The notes: generated from the sequence alone by a model not told the origin. Shown: positions 9,341-17,686, counted from the first letter of the stretch. The stretch: 64,000 nt of DNA from JADHLK01 sp038131695 (GCA_038131695.1 JAYPQA010000014.1:1-64000); one strand, 5' to 3'. Numbers and translations are program-made.

Positions 9341-10498
9341 TCAGCCTGACTTTTTGATCAGCAGCTGGCCAATCGGCTTGTTATTGACATTTTTCACCGG
9401 CTCGGAGGTGGTGCTGAAGACCACGGTTTCCACGCCGAAATTATCAATCACATTGGCCCGCACGCGGATTTTCAACCCGACCAGGGACTGGCTCAGCAGG
9501 ATGCGGCTGGTATTGGCCGGCAGGCTGAGAATATCCCAGGTTTGGCCATCAGCTGAGGTTTCCCAGAAAAGGCTCATGCTGGCGATGCCGTCATAATCGC
9601 TCAGATTGCTGGTAGAGACGACCAGCTCATTGCCTTCAGTCGGCTGGCCGCGCACGATCAGCTCGCCTTCCAGCGGATTATCGACATTGGCGACCGGCTC
9701 GGTTGCGTCCGTAAAGAGGGTTTCCGGCGTGCCGAACCCGTCAATATAGCTGACCCGCACCCGATAGCTGAAGCCGACATCGGCCTGATTCATCCGCAGA
9801 TTGCGGCCTGCATTATCACTGACCAGTTCCCAATCTGCCTTGTTGCGGGCGCGTTCCCAGGCAAAGGAGAGCGCGCCGATACCATCTTCATCACTGATCC
9901 GGCTGGTATCAATCGTCAGGATGGAATTTTCCCTGGCATCGCCCAGCAGGACCGGCAGGCCGACCGGGTTGTCATTGACATTCAACACCGCCATCGAGGC
10001 CGGGCTGGTCAGCATTTCGGCATTGCCCTGACCGTCAATATAGGAAATCTGGGCCCGCAGGAAGCGGCCCACCTCGGCATCGCGCGGCGTGAAATTGGGC
10101 GTAATCGCCCCGGGCAGCAAACGCCACTCATCCCCATTATCGGAAATCTGCCACTGAATCTGGATGCTGCCCAGACCATCGCCATCTGTGATGCCGGATG
10201 TGTCGATTTCCAGCCGTTGATCCTCAATCGCCTCAAAGCCGGTGGGGGCTTGGGCAGCCTGCGCGCGCGCCTGCGCAACGCTGCGGGTGCCGGTGCTTGC
10301 GGCGGCGGTGCGTGTCTGGCTGGCTGTTGTGGTCGGCTTTGCCGGTGCAGTGCTACGCGTTGCGGCGGGTTTGGCTGCGGCTGGTTTTGCCGTTTGTGCT
10401 GCACCCATCTTGTCATCGGTATCCAGGCCGCCAGCGCTGGCCGCCACAGACCATGCCAGCACCCCTGCTGCTGTCAGGCAAGCTGTTTTCTTTATCAC
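9341..10498 (-). CDS. Sec-exported protein with three adhesin-type Ig-like repeats
   Basis: I start this at GTG 10498 because GGGGAGAG lies six bases upstream and the product then begins with a textbook signal peptide (VIKKTACLTAAGVLAWSVA, cleavage near ASA-GG). An Ala/Pro/Thr-rich linker (about 31-87) leads to three repeats of about 95 residues (88-179, 180-277, 278-376). Each has the pattern DxDGxG...W..S.DG..W, then Q/D-A-xVG...R....YIDG.G, and ends in NVxNxPxG. This pattern is known from repetitive adhesins exported by type I systems, but no RTX repeats or C-terminal type I signal are present. It is probably periplasmic or surface-exposed; the role is unknown. An in-frame ATG at 10606 would add 36 residues ahead of the signal peptide and is unlikely. 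A terminator follows at 9240. Confidence 0.8.
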   Translation of the reverse strand: MIKKTACLTAAGVLAWSVAASAGGLDTDDKMGAAQTAKPAAAKPAATRSTAPAKPTTTASQTRTAAASTGTRSVAQARAQAAQAPTGFEAIEDQRLEIDTSGITDGDGLGSIQIQWQISDNGDEWRLLPGAITPNFTPRDAEVGRFLRAQISYIDGQGNAEMLTSPASMAVLNVNDNPVGLPVLLGDARENSILTIDTSRISDEDGIGALSFAWERARNKADWELVSDNAGRNLRMNQADVGFSYRVRVSYIDGFGTPETLFTDATEPVANVDNPLEGELIVRGQPTEGNELVVSTSNLSDYDGIASMSLFWETSADGQTWDILSLPANTSRILLSQSLVGLKIRVRANVIDNFGVETVVFSTTSEPVKNVNNKPIGQLLIKKSG

Positions 10499-10623
10499 AA
10501 TGTCTCTCCCCAAAGCATCCATGCCCCAGACTTCCGCCATATCGTCCATCATTTTGCAGGAAAAATCAATATTAGCAGTATTTAATATACGATAAGACCT
10601 GCCCAAAAGGATAAAGAGGGCTA

Positions 10624-10672
10624 TTTGTCTGGTCCTTTGTCTGGCCTTTTGATCAGTCCCATTGATCAGTCC
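10624..10672. repeat. Two adjacent pairs of 11-12 bp direct repeats
   Basis: TTTGTCTGGTCC (10624-10635) is followed by TTTGTCTGGCC (10636-10646); then TTGATCAGTCC occurs at 10649-10659 and again at 10662-10672. They lie between the divergent Ig-like gene and the broken gene at 10769. Confidence 0.8.
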
Positions 10673-10768
10673 GGGGGCATAATTGCCCGGTTTTCCGGGG
10701 CATGGCAGCCTGTTGGTCGGGCGCAGGGATTGGCAGGACTCAAGAAAAAAGAGGGGCCAGAGCCGGAA

Positions 10769-11112
10769 ATGTGGTTGCGGACAGGAAAAAACAGCGCTGG
10801 TGCCAAGGCCCGCCAGATGGCCGGGATCCAGCTGGCTGAGCAGATTGCCGGACAGCTGGCCCGGCTGCTGGTGATGCAGGGGCTGGCGGTGCCAAAACAG
10901 CGTGTGCTGGCTGGCCGGAACCGCCTTCGGGCGCGCAGCTGCTGGCGGTTATTCTGGATCAGCTGGTGGAACGGGCCGGGGCCCCGGCTGGGTGCCCGGC
11001 AGCCTGGCCGGTCTTGCTGGCTGCCTCCGGGCAGATTGGCTGGCTGCGGCCGGACAGCCGCGAGCGTCTTCGGGCAAGGCTTGCCCGCCAGGGGCTTTTG
11101 CTGGCCGGCTAG
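10769..11112 (+). pseudogene. Unrecognised gene of about 115 codons with one frameshift
   Basis: From ATG 10769 the frame reads a helical stretch (AGIQLAEQIAGQLARLLVM) to about residue 48. Coding character then moves to another frame near 10915-10920 and continues smoothly (for example GAQLLAVILDQLVERAG) to a TAG at 11110-11112. The total length is one base short of a multiple of three, so a single missing base would restore it. I do not recognise the product; the pieces have the codon style of the neighbourhood. It lies about 95 bases upstream of psd on the same strand and could be cotranscribed with it. Confidence 0.45.
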
Positions 11113-11207
11113 GGCCGCGCCGTCCGGTTCAATTTCTGCTGGAAAGCCAGACCTTTTGCCTGTTATAAAGACAGCCAATGCAAGTGACAGGCGAGGGCAA
11201 GGGTCTG

Positions 11208-11927
11208 ATGCATATTTTCCGGGCGATCAAAGAAGAAATGCTGGTTCCCATCCATCCGGCTGGCTGGCCTTTTATTTTGGTCTTTGTGCTGGTCACGCTG
11301 GCGATTGCCAGCTTTTGGCCCTGGTTTCTGGTGGCCGGTGTGCCGCTGAGCCTGTGGTGTGTCTATTTTTTCCGCAATCCGCCGCGCGTCAGCCCGCAGG
11401 CTGAGGGTCTGGTGCTGGCCCCGGCAGATGGCCGGGTTATTCTGGCGGGTGAGGCGGATTTGCCCGCTGAGCTGGAGCTGCCTGCCGGGCGCTATCAGCG
11501 GGTGGCCATCTTCATGAATGTGTTTGATGTGCATGTGAACCGGGCCCCGCTCGCGGCTGAGGTCATGGCGCGCAGCCATCATCCCGGCAAATTTGTCAAT
11601 GCCAGCCTGGACAAGGCTTCGCAAGACAATGAACGCTTGGCCCTGTCCTTGCAGGCCCCCAATCCGGCAGGCGGCAGCTGGCCGGTCGGGGTGGTTCAGA
11701 TAGCCGGGCTGGTGGCGCGCCGTATTTTATGCTCTGCTGAAGCGGGCGACAGGCTGAATGCCGGTCAACCCTATGGGCTGATTCGCTTTGGCAGCCGGGT
11801 GGATGTCTGGTTGCCGTTAACGGCCAATCTGCAGGTGCTGGTTGGCCAGAAAGCGGTGGCCGGAGAGACGGTGCTGGCAGATTTGACCGGCCAGCATCCA
11901 GCCCTTGCAGCAGGAGACAGAAAATGA
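11208..11927 (+). CDS. psd: Phosphatidylserine decarboxylase proenzyme
   Basis: The enzyme makes phosphatidylethanolamine from phosphatidylserine at the inner membrane. It is the short bacterial form (239 residues) with the N-terminal VPIHPAGWPFI and two hydrophobic segments (about 20-50). The motif VNRAPL follows, and the self-cleavage site RFGSR (about 191-195) has the Ser that becomes the pyruvoyl group. I choose ATG 11208, since family members begin close to this point and GAGGGCAAGGG precedes it; ATG 11178 in the same frame adds ten unsupported residues. Its stop overlaps the pssA start by four bases (ATGA), so the two steps of PE synthesis are translationally coupled. Confidence 0.95.
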   Translation: MHIFRAIKEEMLVPIHPAGWPFILVFVLVTLAIASFWPWFLVAGVPLSLWCVYFFRNPPRVSPQAEGLVLAPADGRVILAGEADLPAELELPAGRYQRVAIFMNVFDVHVNRAPLAAEVMARSHHPGKFVNASLDKASQDNERLALSLQAPNPAGGSWPVGVVQIAGLVARRILCSAEAGDRLNAGQPYGLIRFGSRVDVWLPLTANLQVLVGQKAVAGETVLADLTGQHPALAAGDRK

Positions 11928-12724
11928 CCAGATGGCGCGCCGGGCGGCGCTTTTCCAGCGTTTCCCTGAACTGGATGCTGCCCAATATGATCACGCTGGC
12001 CGGGCTGGTATCCGGGCTGACCGGCTTGCGCTTTGCGATGGAAGGCAGCTGGGCGGCGGCGGTGGCGATGGTGGCGCTGGCGGCGGTTTTTGATGCGCTG
12101 GACGGGCGCATGGCCCGGCTGCTGAAATCGACCAGCGCTTTCGGGGCGGCTCTGGACAGCCTGTCAGATGCGGTGGTGTTCGGCATTGTGCCGGCCTTGC
12201 TGCTCTATTTGTGGGCGCTGGCCGGGCATGGCAATATTGCCTGGGTCACAACCTTGTTTTTTGCTGTCTGTGTGGTTTTGCGGCTGGCCAGATTTGATTC
12301 TGAATTGCCGGATCAACCAGACTATACCAAGGCGTTTTTTGTAGGTATTCCTGCCCCGGCGACGGCCCTGCTGGTGATGGTGCCGGTGGCCGCCCATCAG
12401 CTTTACGGGGCAGACTGGCTGCGCGATGCCAGGCTTGTCTCAGCCGCGCTGGTGCTGGCCGGGATCGGCGCGGTCTCTGTCTTGCCGACCTATAATGGCA
12501 AATCGCTGAAGCTGCCGGTCGGGGCGGTGATACCGGTTCTGGCGATGCTGGGTTTTCTGGGCGCGGCAGCGGTGAATAATCCCTGGGTGGTTTATTTGCT
12601 GGCGGCGCTCGCCTATCTGGCCAGCTTTCCGTTCTCGGTGCTGTCTTTCCGGCGGCGGGCCAGGCTGGCAAAAAGGCAGGCCGCAGACAAGGTGATCGAA
12701 AAGGCGATGCGGGAGGAAGTCTAG
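11924..12724 (+). CDS. pssA: CDP-diacylglycerol-serine O-phosphatidyltransferase
   Basis: PssA condenses CDP-diacylglycerol with serine to give phosphatidylserine, the substrate of the decarboxylase encoded just upstream. The 266-residue membrane protein carries the complete CDP-alcohol phosphotransferase motif D57-x2-D60-G61-x2-A64-R65-x8-G74-x3-D78-x3-D82. Further hydrophobic helices follow to about residue 240. The start overlaps psd by four bases. Confidence 0.95.
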   Translation: MTRWRAGRRFSSVSLNWMLPNMITLAGLVSGLTGLRFAMEGSWAAAVAMVALAAVFDALDGRMARLLKSTSAFGAALDSLSDAVVFGIVPALLLYLWALAGHGNIAWVTTLFFAVCVVLRLARFDSELPDQPDYTKAFFVGIPAPATALLVMVPVAAHQLYGADWLRDARLVSAALVLAGIGAVSVLPTYNGKSLKLPVGAVIPVLAMLGFLGAAAVNNPWVVYLLAALAYLASFPFSVLSFRRRARLAKRQAADKVIEKAMREEV

Positions 12725-12760
12725 CTTTCACCTGCATCCAGGCTGGAGCAGGAGGGGGAA

Positions 12761-14350
12761 ATGCGCTATCTGGTTTTGCTGCTGGTATGGGCCGGGCTGC
12801 TGCCAGCACTTTGGCTGGCCAGCGCAGTCAGCCAGTTTTGGCTGTTGCTGGCGGTGCTGCTGTTGCTGGTCGGCCTGTCCGGCCTCATTGATATGTTTCA
12901 GACCAGCGCGCCGATTTTGCGCAATTATCCGGTAATAGGCCGGTTGCGCTTTTTCCTGCAGGAAATCCGCCCGCAAATCCGGCAATATTTCATTGAGGCA
13001 GATGATGATGAGGTGCCCTATTCGCGCGACCAGCGCGCCCTGGTGGCTGAGCGCAGCCGCAAGCAGGACAGCGCCCGCCCGTTTGGCTCTCTGGCGGGTG
13101 TCTATCAAAATGACCATGTCTGGATAAATCATGCGCTGCAGCCGCTGCATATCAAAAGCAGCGATTTTCGAGTTCCGGTTGGTCAGGGGCCGCAGCCTTA
13201 TGAAATCTCTATCCTGAATATATCGGGCACCAGCTACGGGGCCCTGTCCGGCCCGGCGCTGGAGAGTTTCAACCGCGGGGCAAAGCTGGGCGGCTTTGCC
13301 CATAATAGCGGCGAGGGCGGCATTGCCCCGGCCCATACCCGCCATGGCGGCGATCTGGTCTGGCAGATTGGCACCGGCTATTTTGGCTGCCGCACGCAAG
13401 AGGGCCGGTTTGATGCGGCAAAATTTGCCGAACAGGCCGCCCTTGACCAAATCAAGATGATCGAAATCAAGCTCAGCCAGGGGGCCAAGCCCGGGCATGG
13501 CGGTATGTTGCTGGGTGCCAAGGTGACAGCCGATATCGCCCGCATACGCGGTGTCCCGCAGGGTCAGGACTGTATTTCTCCGGCCGTGCATACGGCTTTT
13601 CACACGCCAGAGGGGCTGCTTGATTTTGTCGCCGAATTGCGCCAGCTGTCCGGCGGCAAGCCGGTCGGATTCAAGCTGTGTATTGGCCATCCCTGGGAAT
13701 TTCTGGCGATAGCCAAGGCGATGGTGGAAACCGGCCAGCTGCCGGATTTCATCACGGTGGACGGGGCTGAGGGCGGCACCGGGGCGGCCCCGGCTGAATT
13801 CATGGATAATCTGGGCTGTCCGCTCAAAGATGCGGTGGTTTATGTTGATAATGTGCTGCGCGCGGCCAATTTGCGCGATCAGCTGCGTGTGGCGGCCTCT
13901 GGCAAGCTGGTCTCCGGCTTTGATATTGCCCGCATCTGTGCGCTGGGGGCGGATTGGGTGAATATGGCCCGGCCTTTCATGTTTGCGGCTGGCTGTATTC
14001 AGGCGCGCAGCTGCCATAATGGCAAATGTCCGACCGGCATTGCCACGCTGGATCCGGCCCGCAGCCGGGCGATCAATGTCGCTGAAAAATCACAGGCGAT
14101 TGCCAATTTTCACAAACATACAAGACAGGCGCTGGCCGAGCTGGTCGGGGCGGCCGGGATCAGCCATCCGGCAAAGCTGAACCGGCGGCATCTGGTGCAG
14201 CGGGTCAGCCAGGCGGATATAAAGCTGGCAGAACAGATTTATCCGCAGGTGGATACCGGGGCTGTGCTGGCCGGGCAGAAAACCGGCGATCCCCGCATTG
14301 ACAGCTATTGGCACCGGGTCAGCAAAAACAGCTTCCAGCCGCGTTTCTAA
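12761..14350 (+). CDS. FMN-binding glutamate synthase family protein with N-terminal membrane anchor
   Basis: A 529-residue protein. Residues about 3-45 form two hydrophobic segments, absent from classic glutamate synthase. The remainder matches the FMN/alpha-beta-barrel domain of GltB: SYGALSGPALESFNRGA, HNSGEGGI, then QGAKPGHGGMLLGAKV (substrate loop), DGAEGGTGAAP, and CHNGKCPTGIAT near residue 418 (iron-sulfur region). It lacks the glutaminase and GXGXG domains, so it is a stand-alone member of the GltB2-like group, often annotated as putative glutamate synthase. Its real reaction is uncertain. AGGAGGGGG gives a strong ribosome site. It lies 36 bases downstream of pssA and may share its transcript. 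Confidence 0.85.
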   Translation: MRYLVLLLVWAGLLPALWLASAVSQFWLLLAVLLLLVGLSGLIDMFQTSAPILRNYPVIGRLRFFLQEIRPQIRQYFIEADDDEVPYSRDQRALVAERSRKQDSARPFGSLAGVYQNDHVWINHALQPLHIKSSDFRVPVGQGPQPYEISILNISGTSYGALSGPALESFNRGAKLGGFAHNSGEGGIAPAHTRHGGDLVWQIGTGYFGCRTQEGRFDAAKFAEQAALDQIKMIEIKLSQGAKPGHGGMLLGAKVTADIARIRGVPQGQDCISPAVHTAFHTPEGLLDFVAELRQLSGGKPVGFKLCIGHPWEFLAIAKAMVETGQLPDFITVDGAEGGTGAAPAEFMDNLGCPLKDAVVYVDNVLRAANLRDQLRVAASGKLVSGFDIARICALGADWVNMARPFMFAAGCIQARSCHNGKCPTGIATLDPARSRAINVAEKSQAIANFHKHTRQALAELVGAAGISHPAKLNRRHLVQRVSQADIKLAEQIYPQVDTGAVLAGQKTGDPRIDSYWHRVSKNSFQPRF

Positions 14351-14427
14351 TCCGCTATGCTGGGGTATATTTTGAAGCTTGGCCTGTTATTTGGCTGGCT
14401 TCTTTTCTTGAACAGGACTCCAAAATC

Positions 14428-15605
14428 ATGCTGAATAATTTTCGCGGCTTGCCCGGCAATGTCTGGCGTATGGGGGTGGCCCAGGCCTTGATGATGACCA
14501 CGATGAATGTGAATATCATCAATACCGGGCTGGCGGGCGGCTTGCTGGCCCCGCTGCCCTGGCTGGCGACCTTGCCGCTGTCGCTGCAATTTGTGGCGAC
14601 CATGCTGGCGACCTTGCCTGCCTCGCTGATCATGGCCCGGCTGGGGCGCCGGCCGGTCTTTATCTTCGGGGTGCTGCTGGCGGCCAGCTCGGCCTTTATT
14701 CAGGCTTTCAGCATTGTTATTGGCAGTTTTCCGCTCTTCATTATCGCCGGTATCACGCTGGGGATTGGTCAGGGGATTGCCCAATTCTACCGCTATGCGG
14801 CAGCGGATTCGGTGGCCGCACCGGACAAGCCGCGGGCCCTCTCGCTGGTGCTGGTTGGCGGGCTGGTTGCGGCCTTTATCGGGCCGGAAATTGCCTTTCG
14901 GACATCCGGGCTGATTGACGGCGCGCTTTATGCGGGCTGTTTTTTGAGCGCGGGAATTGTGCAGCTGGGCGCGCTGGTGGTGCTGGCTGGCTTCTCGCTG
15001 CCCAAGCCGGAAAAATCATCTGCCAGCGGGCGCAGCCTGGCCGAATTTGTCAGGATGCCGGGCTTTGTGGCGGCGGTTACAGCTGCGGCGATGGGCTATG
15101 CAACGATGAGCTTTTTGATGACCGCCACCCCCTTGCAAATCGTCACTATCAGCCAGCTGGGCAATGAAGCCAATGCGCGGGTTATCCAATGGCATGTGAT
15201 AGCGATGTTTGCGCCGTCGCTGTTCACCGGCTCTTTGATTGTACGGTTTGGCGTGTATAAAATTCTCTGGACCGGCGTGCTGCTTTATGTGGCGACGATT
15301 GCCGCGGCGCTGGCCGGGACCGGTTTCTGGCATTATTGGCTGGCGCTGGTGCTGTTGGGGCTGGGCTGGAATTTCCTGTTTATCGGAGGGTCCTCCATGA
15401 TTGCCGGTTTTGCTGAGCCGCATGAGCGGGGCCGCATTCAAGGGGTGGCCGATTTTGCCATTTTCAGCTGCGTGGCGAGCGCCTCTCTGTTGGCCGGGTG
15501 TTGCACAGCCAGCTGGGCTGGCAGATTCTGGTGATGACCGGCATTGTGCCGGTGCTGCTGATCAGCCTGAGCCTGATACAGGCGAGGCTAGCGGCGCGCG
15601 CCTAA
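14428..15605 (+). CDS. MFS transporter, one frameshift near the C terminus
   Basis: A 12-helix major facilitator protein with the cytoplasmic loop MARLGRRPVFIFG after helix 2 and a central loop near residue 190. No substrate is evident; the pattern is that of small YcaD-like or drug-efflux-like carriers. The frame starting at ATG 14428 ends early at 15534, but adding one G to the GGG at 15496-15498 gives LLAGVLHSQLGWQILVM and a further hydrophobic helix ending at TAA 15603-15605. The full length is then one base short of a multiple of three, as expected for a single deletion. An in-frame ATG-like start at 14308 lies inside the preceding gene and is unlikely. Confidence 0.8.
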
Positions 15606-15637
15606 CGGGCCTTAAACTCAGGAGCAGGGACCGGTTT

Positions 15638-15649
15638 TGTGCAGTGCAA
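15638..15649 (+). promoter_or_regulatory. TGTGCARTGCAA box, copy 1
   Basis: TGTGCAGTGCAA (15638-15649) matches 11 of 12 bases of a second box, TGTGCAATGCAA, at 15790-15801 in the same orientation 152 bases away. The second copy overlaps the predicted start of the small RNA at 15731-15796. TGCA-rich sites of this kind resemble those bound by the polyhydroxyalkanoate regulator PhaR in alphaproteobacteria; that link is an inference. No gene start is obvious next to copy 1. Confidence 0.4.
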
Positions 15650-15730
15650 CATAAAGTCTCACCCCGCCTTTTTGTTTCCATATTAGAAATAAACTATTTC
15701 TATTAGCGAAAAACTGGCGCAAAACAGGCA

Positions 15731-15759
15731 AAAAAAAGGTCGCAGGCAAGCCCGCGACC
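15731..15759 (-). terminator. Terminator ending the candidate small RNA (and gluQ transcripts)
   Basis: On the minus strand GGTCGC and GCGACC pair (15754-15759 with 15738-15743), an inner GGC/GCC pair closes a small loop, and seven T follow (complement of A 15731-15737). It lies about 200 bases past the gluQ stop, so it could also end read-through from gluQ. Confidence 0.88.
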
Positions 15760-15796
15760 GAGTTTAGGGAGGAAACACACAATAGATATTGTGCAA
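15731..15796 (-). ncRNA. Candidate MmgR (alpha-r8)-type small RNA
   Basis: Read on the minus strand, a promoter (15802-15830) leads to a predicted transcript of about 65 nt. It contains UUUCCUCCCU (complement of 15766-15775) in an unpaired stretch and ends in a GC hairpin with a U7 tail. As I recall it, MmgR of Sinorhizobium, a small RNA of similar length that limits polyhydroxybutyrate storage, has this decamer as its invariant core before a terminator. The TGCA-rich box and a CACAATA/TATTGTG inverted repeat (15778-15793) at the predicted 5' end suggest regulation. The gap of 357 bases between two gene 3' ends is otherwise unexplained. The 5' end is a prediction. Confidence 0.6.
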
Positions 15797-15830
15797 TGCA
15801 AGATATGGGCCTGATGCTGGTCTTTGTCAA
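15790..15830 (-). promoter_or_regulatory. Predicted promoter of the small RNA with overlapping TGCA box
   Basis: On the minus strand a consensus -35 TTGACA (complement of 15825-15830) is followed by exactly 17 bases and a -10-like CATATC (complement of 15802-15807). TGTGCAATGCAA (15790-15801) lies immediately downstream, at the expected start site, where a bound repressor would block initiation. Confidence 0.55.
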
Positions 15831-15962
15831 GGCTATTCAGCCATAAAACAGCAAAAACCGCCTGATTAGCGTGGTTTTCCGGCAATTTCGCCTGCGCGCC
15901 TGTTCTTTTGCCCAAAATCAGGCCCAAAATCAGACCTGATCTTAATGCCGGTATTGGGCCGC

Positions 15963-16877
15963 CTAAAAGCGCGGGACAGGCGGCATCAGCCGGGCCAGCG
16001 CCTGCCGGTCCATACCCTCTGCCCGATAGCGGGCCAGCGCTCTGGCATCATCCCGCTTGGCCAGCCGCTTGCCGCTCTCATCAGAGACCAGCGGATGGTG
16101 GGCAAAGACTGTTTCCGGCAGGTCAAGCAGCAGCTGCAATAGCCGGTGCAGCGGCGCAAATGGGCGCAAATCGATACCGCGCACCACCAGCTCCACCGCA
16201 CTGTCCGCATCATCCAGCACCACCGCCAAATGATAGGAGGCGGCCAGATCCCGCCGCCCCAGAACCAGATCGCCCAGCTGGTCCAGCTGGTCTGCTGCGT
16301 CCTGGCTCAGAATCTGGCCATCATCGCCCGCCAGCTCGGCCCAGCTAACCTGCCCGGCGCGGGCCAGCGCGGCCGCCATATCCAGCCGCCAGGCTGGCTC
16401 AAGGCCCCTTTTTTCGCGCTCTGCCTGTTCTTCCCGGCCCAGCTGGTCTTTGGTATGCGGGGCTTTTTGGACCGGGCCATGCGGGGCCCCGGCGATCTCG
16501 CTTATCTCGGCGCGGGTCAGCCAGCAGGGATAGACCAGCCCGGCAGCCCGCAACGCGTCCAATGCCCCGGCATAGCGATCCAGCCGCGCAGACTGGGTGA
16601 GCGGCTCGGCCTGCCAGTCCAGCCCCAGCCAGCGCAAATCAGCCATAATCTGATCGACAAATTCAGGCCGGCAGCGGCTGTGATCCAGATCATCTATCCG
16701 CAGCAGGAAATTTTCCGGCCTTTCGCCAGCCGCCTGCCAGACACAAAAAGCAGAATAGCCATGCCCCAGATGCAGCTGGCCGGTGGGGCTGGGGGCAAAG
16801 CGGCTGCGCCAGAATTTGGTGTTTCTGCGCGCGGCCGGGCCGGATAGATTTGCCTTGGTTGATTTTGCGCTTGCCAT
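15963..16877 (-). CDS. gluQ: Glutamyl-Q tRNA(Asp) synthetase (GluQRS)
   Basis: GluQRS activates glutamate and attaches it to queuosine in the anticodon loop of tRNA-Asp. The 304-residue protein is a glutamyl-tRNA synthetase catalytic domain without the anticodon-binding part: RFAPSPTGQLHLGH (26-39), the second signature in a variant form DESGKRLAKRD (about 268-278, in place of KMSKS), and GDLVLGRRDLAASYHLAVV. The segment VYPCWLTRAEI contains the Cys-containing zinc region of the family in reduced form. The length agrees with GluQRS and not with GltX. AGGAG precedes the ATG. Its 3' end faces the MFS gene across the small-RNA gap. Confidence 0.93.
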   Translation of the reverse strand: MASAKSTKANLSGPAARRNTKFWRSRFAPSPTGQLHLGHGYSAFCVWQAAGERPENFLLRIDDLDHSRCRPEFVDQIMADLRWLGLDWQAEPLTQSARLDRYAGALDALRAAGLVYPCWLTRAEISEIAGAPHGPVQKAPHTKDQLGREEQAEREKRGLEPAWRLDMAAALARAGQVSWAELAGDDGQILSQDAADQLDQLGDLVLGRRDLAASYHLAVVLDDADSAVELVVRGIDLRPFAPLHRLLQLLLDLPETVFAHHPLVSDESGKRLAKRDDARALARYRAEGMDRQALARLMPPVPRF

Positions 16878-17020
16878 GGGCTGCTCCTGTTCAGCACAGG
16901 TTCACAATTGCAAAACAGCGCTGGAATAAGCCGGGGAGTTTGCTATCATTCTGGCATTTTTGCAAGCTTTTGTTCCGGCTGGCCGGGCGGGTCAGTTTAA
17001 TTTGTTGAAAAGGAGACTCC

Positions 17021-17686
17021 ATGACAGATCTGGGTCAGGCAGAGCGCCGGAAATTTGCCGAGCTGGAAGGCTGGCTGTGTGTGCCGCACGCCACACCGCC
17101 GAAAAGGCTGGTTATTCTCTTGCATGGCTGGGGGGCGGATGCGCGCGACCTGGCCACGCTAAGCTCGCCGCTGTCAGATTATCTGCCGGAAACCGCCTTT
17201 TTTGCTGCCGATGCCAGGGATGTTTGTTCCGCCAATCCGTTTGGCCGGCAATGGTTTGACATAGAGGATCGCCGCGCCGGGCCGGATTATGCGCTGGAGA
17301 CGATCACCCCGATGCTGGCAGCGGTGCAACAGGCTTTTAATCTGTCAGCCAGGCAAACCGGGCTGGCCGGATTTTCGCAAGGCGGCATGATGACACTGGC
17401 CGCCGCCTGTGTCCTGCCCAGCCCGGTCGCCGCCGCGGTCAGCTTTTCCGGGGCCCTGCTGAATCCGGACAGGCTGGTGCAGGCCGAACCGGACAGCCCG
17501 CCCGTGCTTTTGATACATGGCAGCGCGGATGCGGTGGTGCCGCCCGCCGCCCTGCCCGCCGCCCGGCAGCAGCTGGAAGGGGCTGGCTGGCAGGTAGAGG
17601 CAGAAATGCGCGCCGGGCTGGGCCATGGGATCGATGCTGAGGGGATCGCGCTGGCTGGCCGTTTTTTGGCCCGCCATCTGGAATAG
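17021..17686 (+). CDS. Phospholipase/carboxylesterase family alpha/beta hydrolase
   Basis: A 221-residue serine hydrolase of the short carboxylesterase family. The oxyanion loop is LLHGWGADARDL, the nucleophile elbow GFSQGG (about residue 121), the acid Asp lies in HGSADAVVP and the His in GLGHGID. It has no signal peptide, so it is cytoplasmic. Family members hydrolyse short-chain esters; the natural substrate is not known. An AAAAGGAG site precedes the ATG. Confidence 0.88.
   Translation: MTDLGQAERRKFAELEGWLCVPHATPPKRLVILLHGWGADARDLATLSSPLSDYLPETAFFAADARDVCSANPFGRQWFDIEDRRAGPDYALETITPMLAAVQQAFNLSARQTGLAGFSQGGMMTLAAACVLPSPVAAAVSFSGALLNPDRLVQAEPDSPPVLLIHGSADAVVPPAALPAARQQLEGAGWQVEAEMRAGLGHGIDAEGIALAGRFLARHLE

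Noticed and set aside
9053..9349. 98-codon open frame on the plus strand
   Set aside because: No ribosome site or motif, and it crosses the terminator at 9240-9277.
12728..14017. 429-codon open frame on the minus strand
   Set aside because: Antisense to the FMN glutamate-synthase-like gene; no motif recognised.
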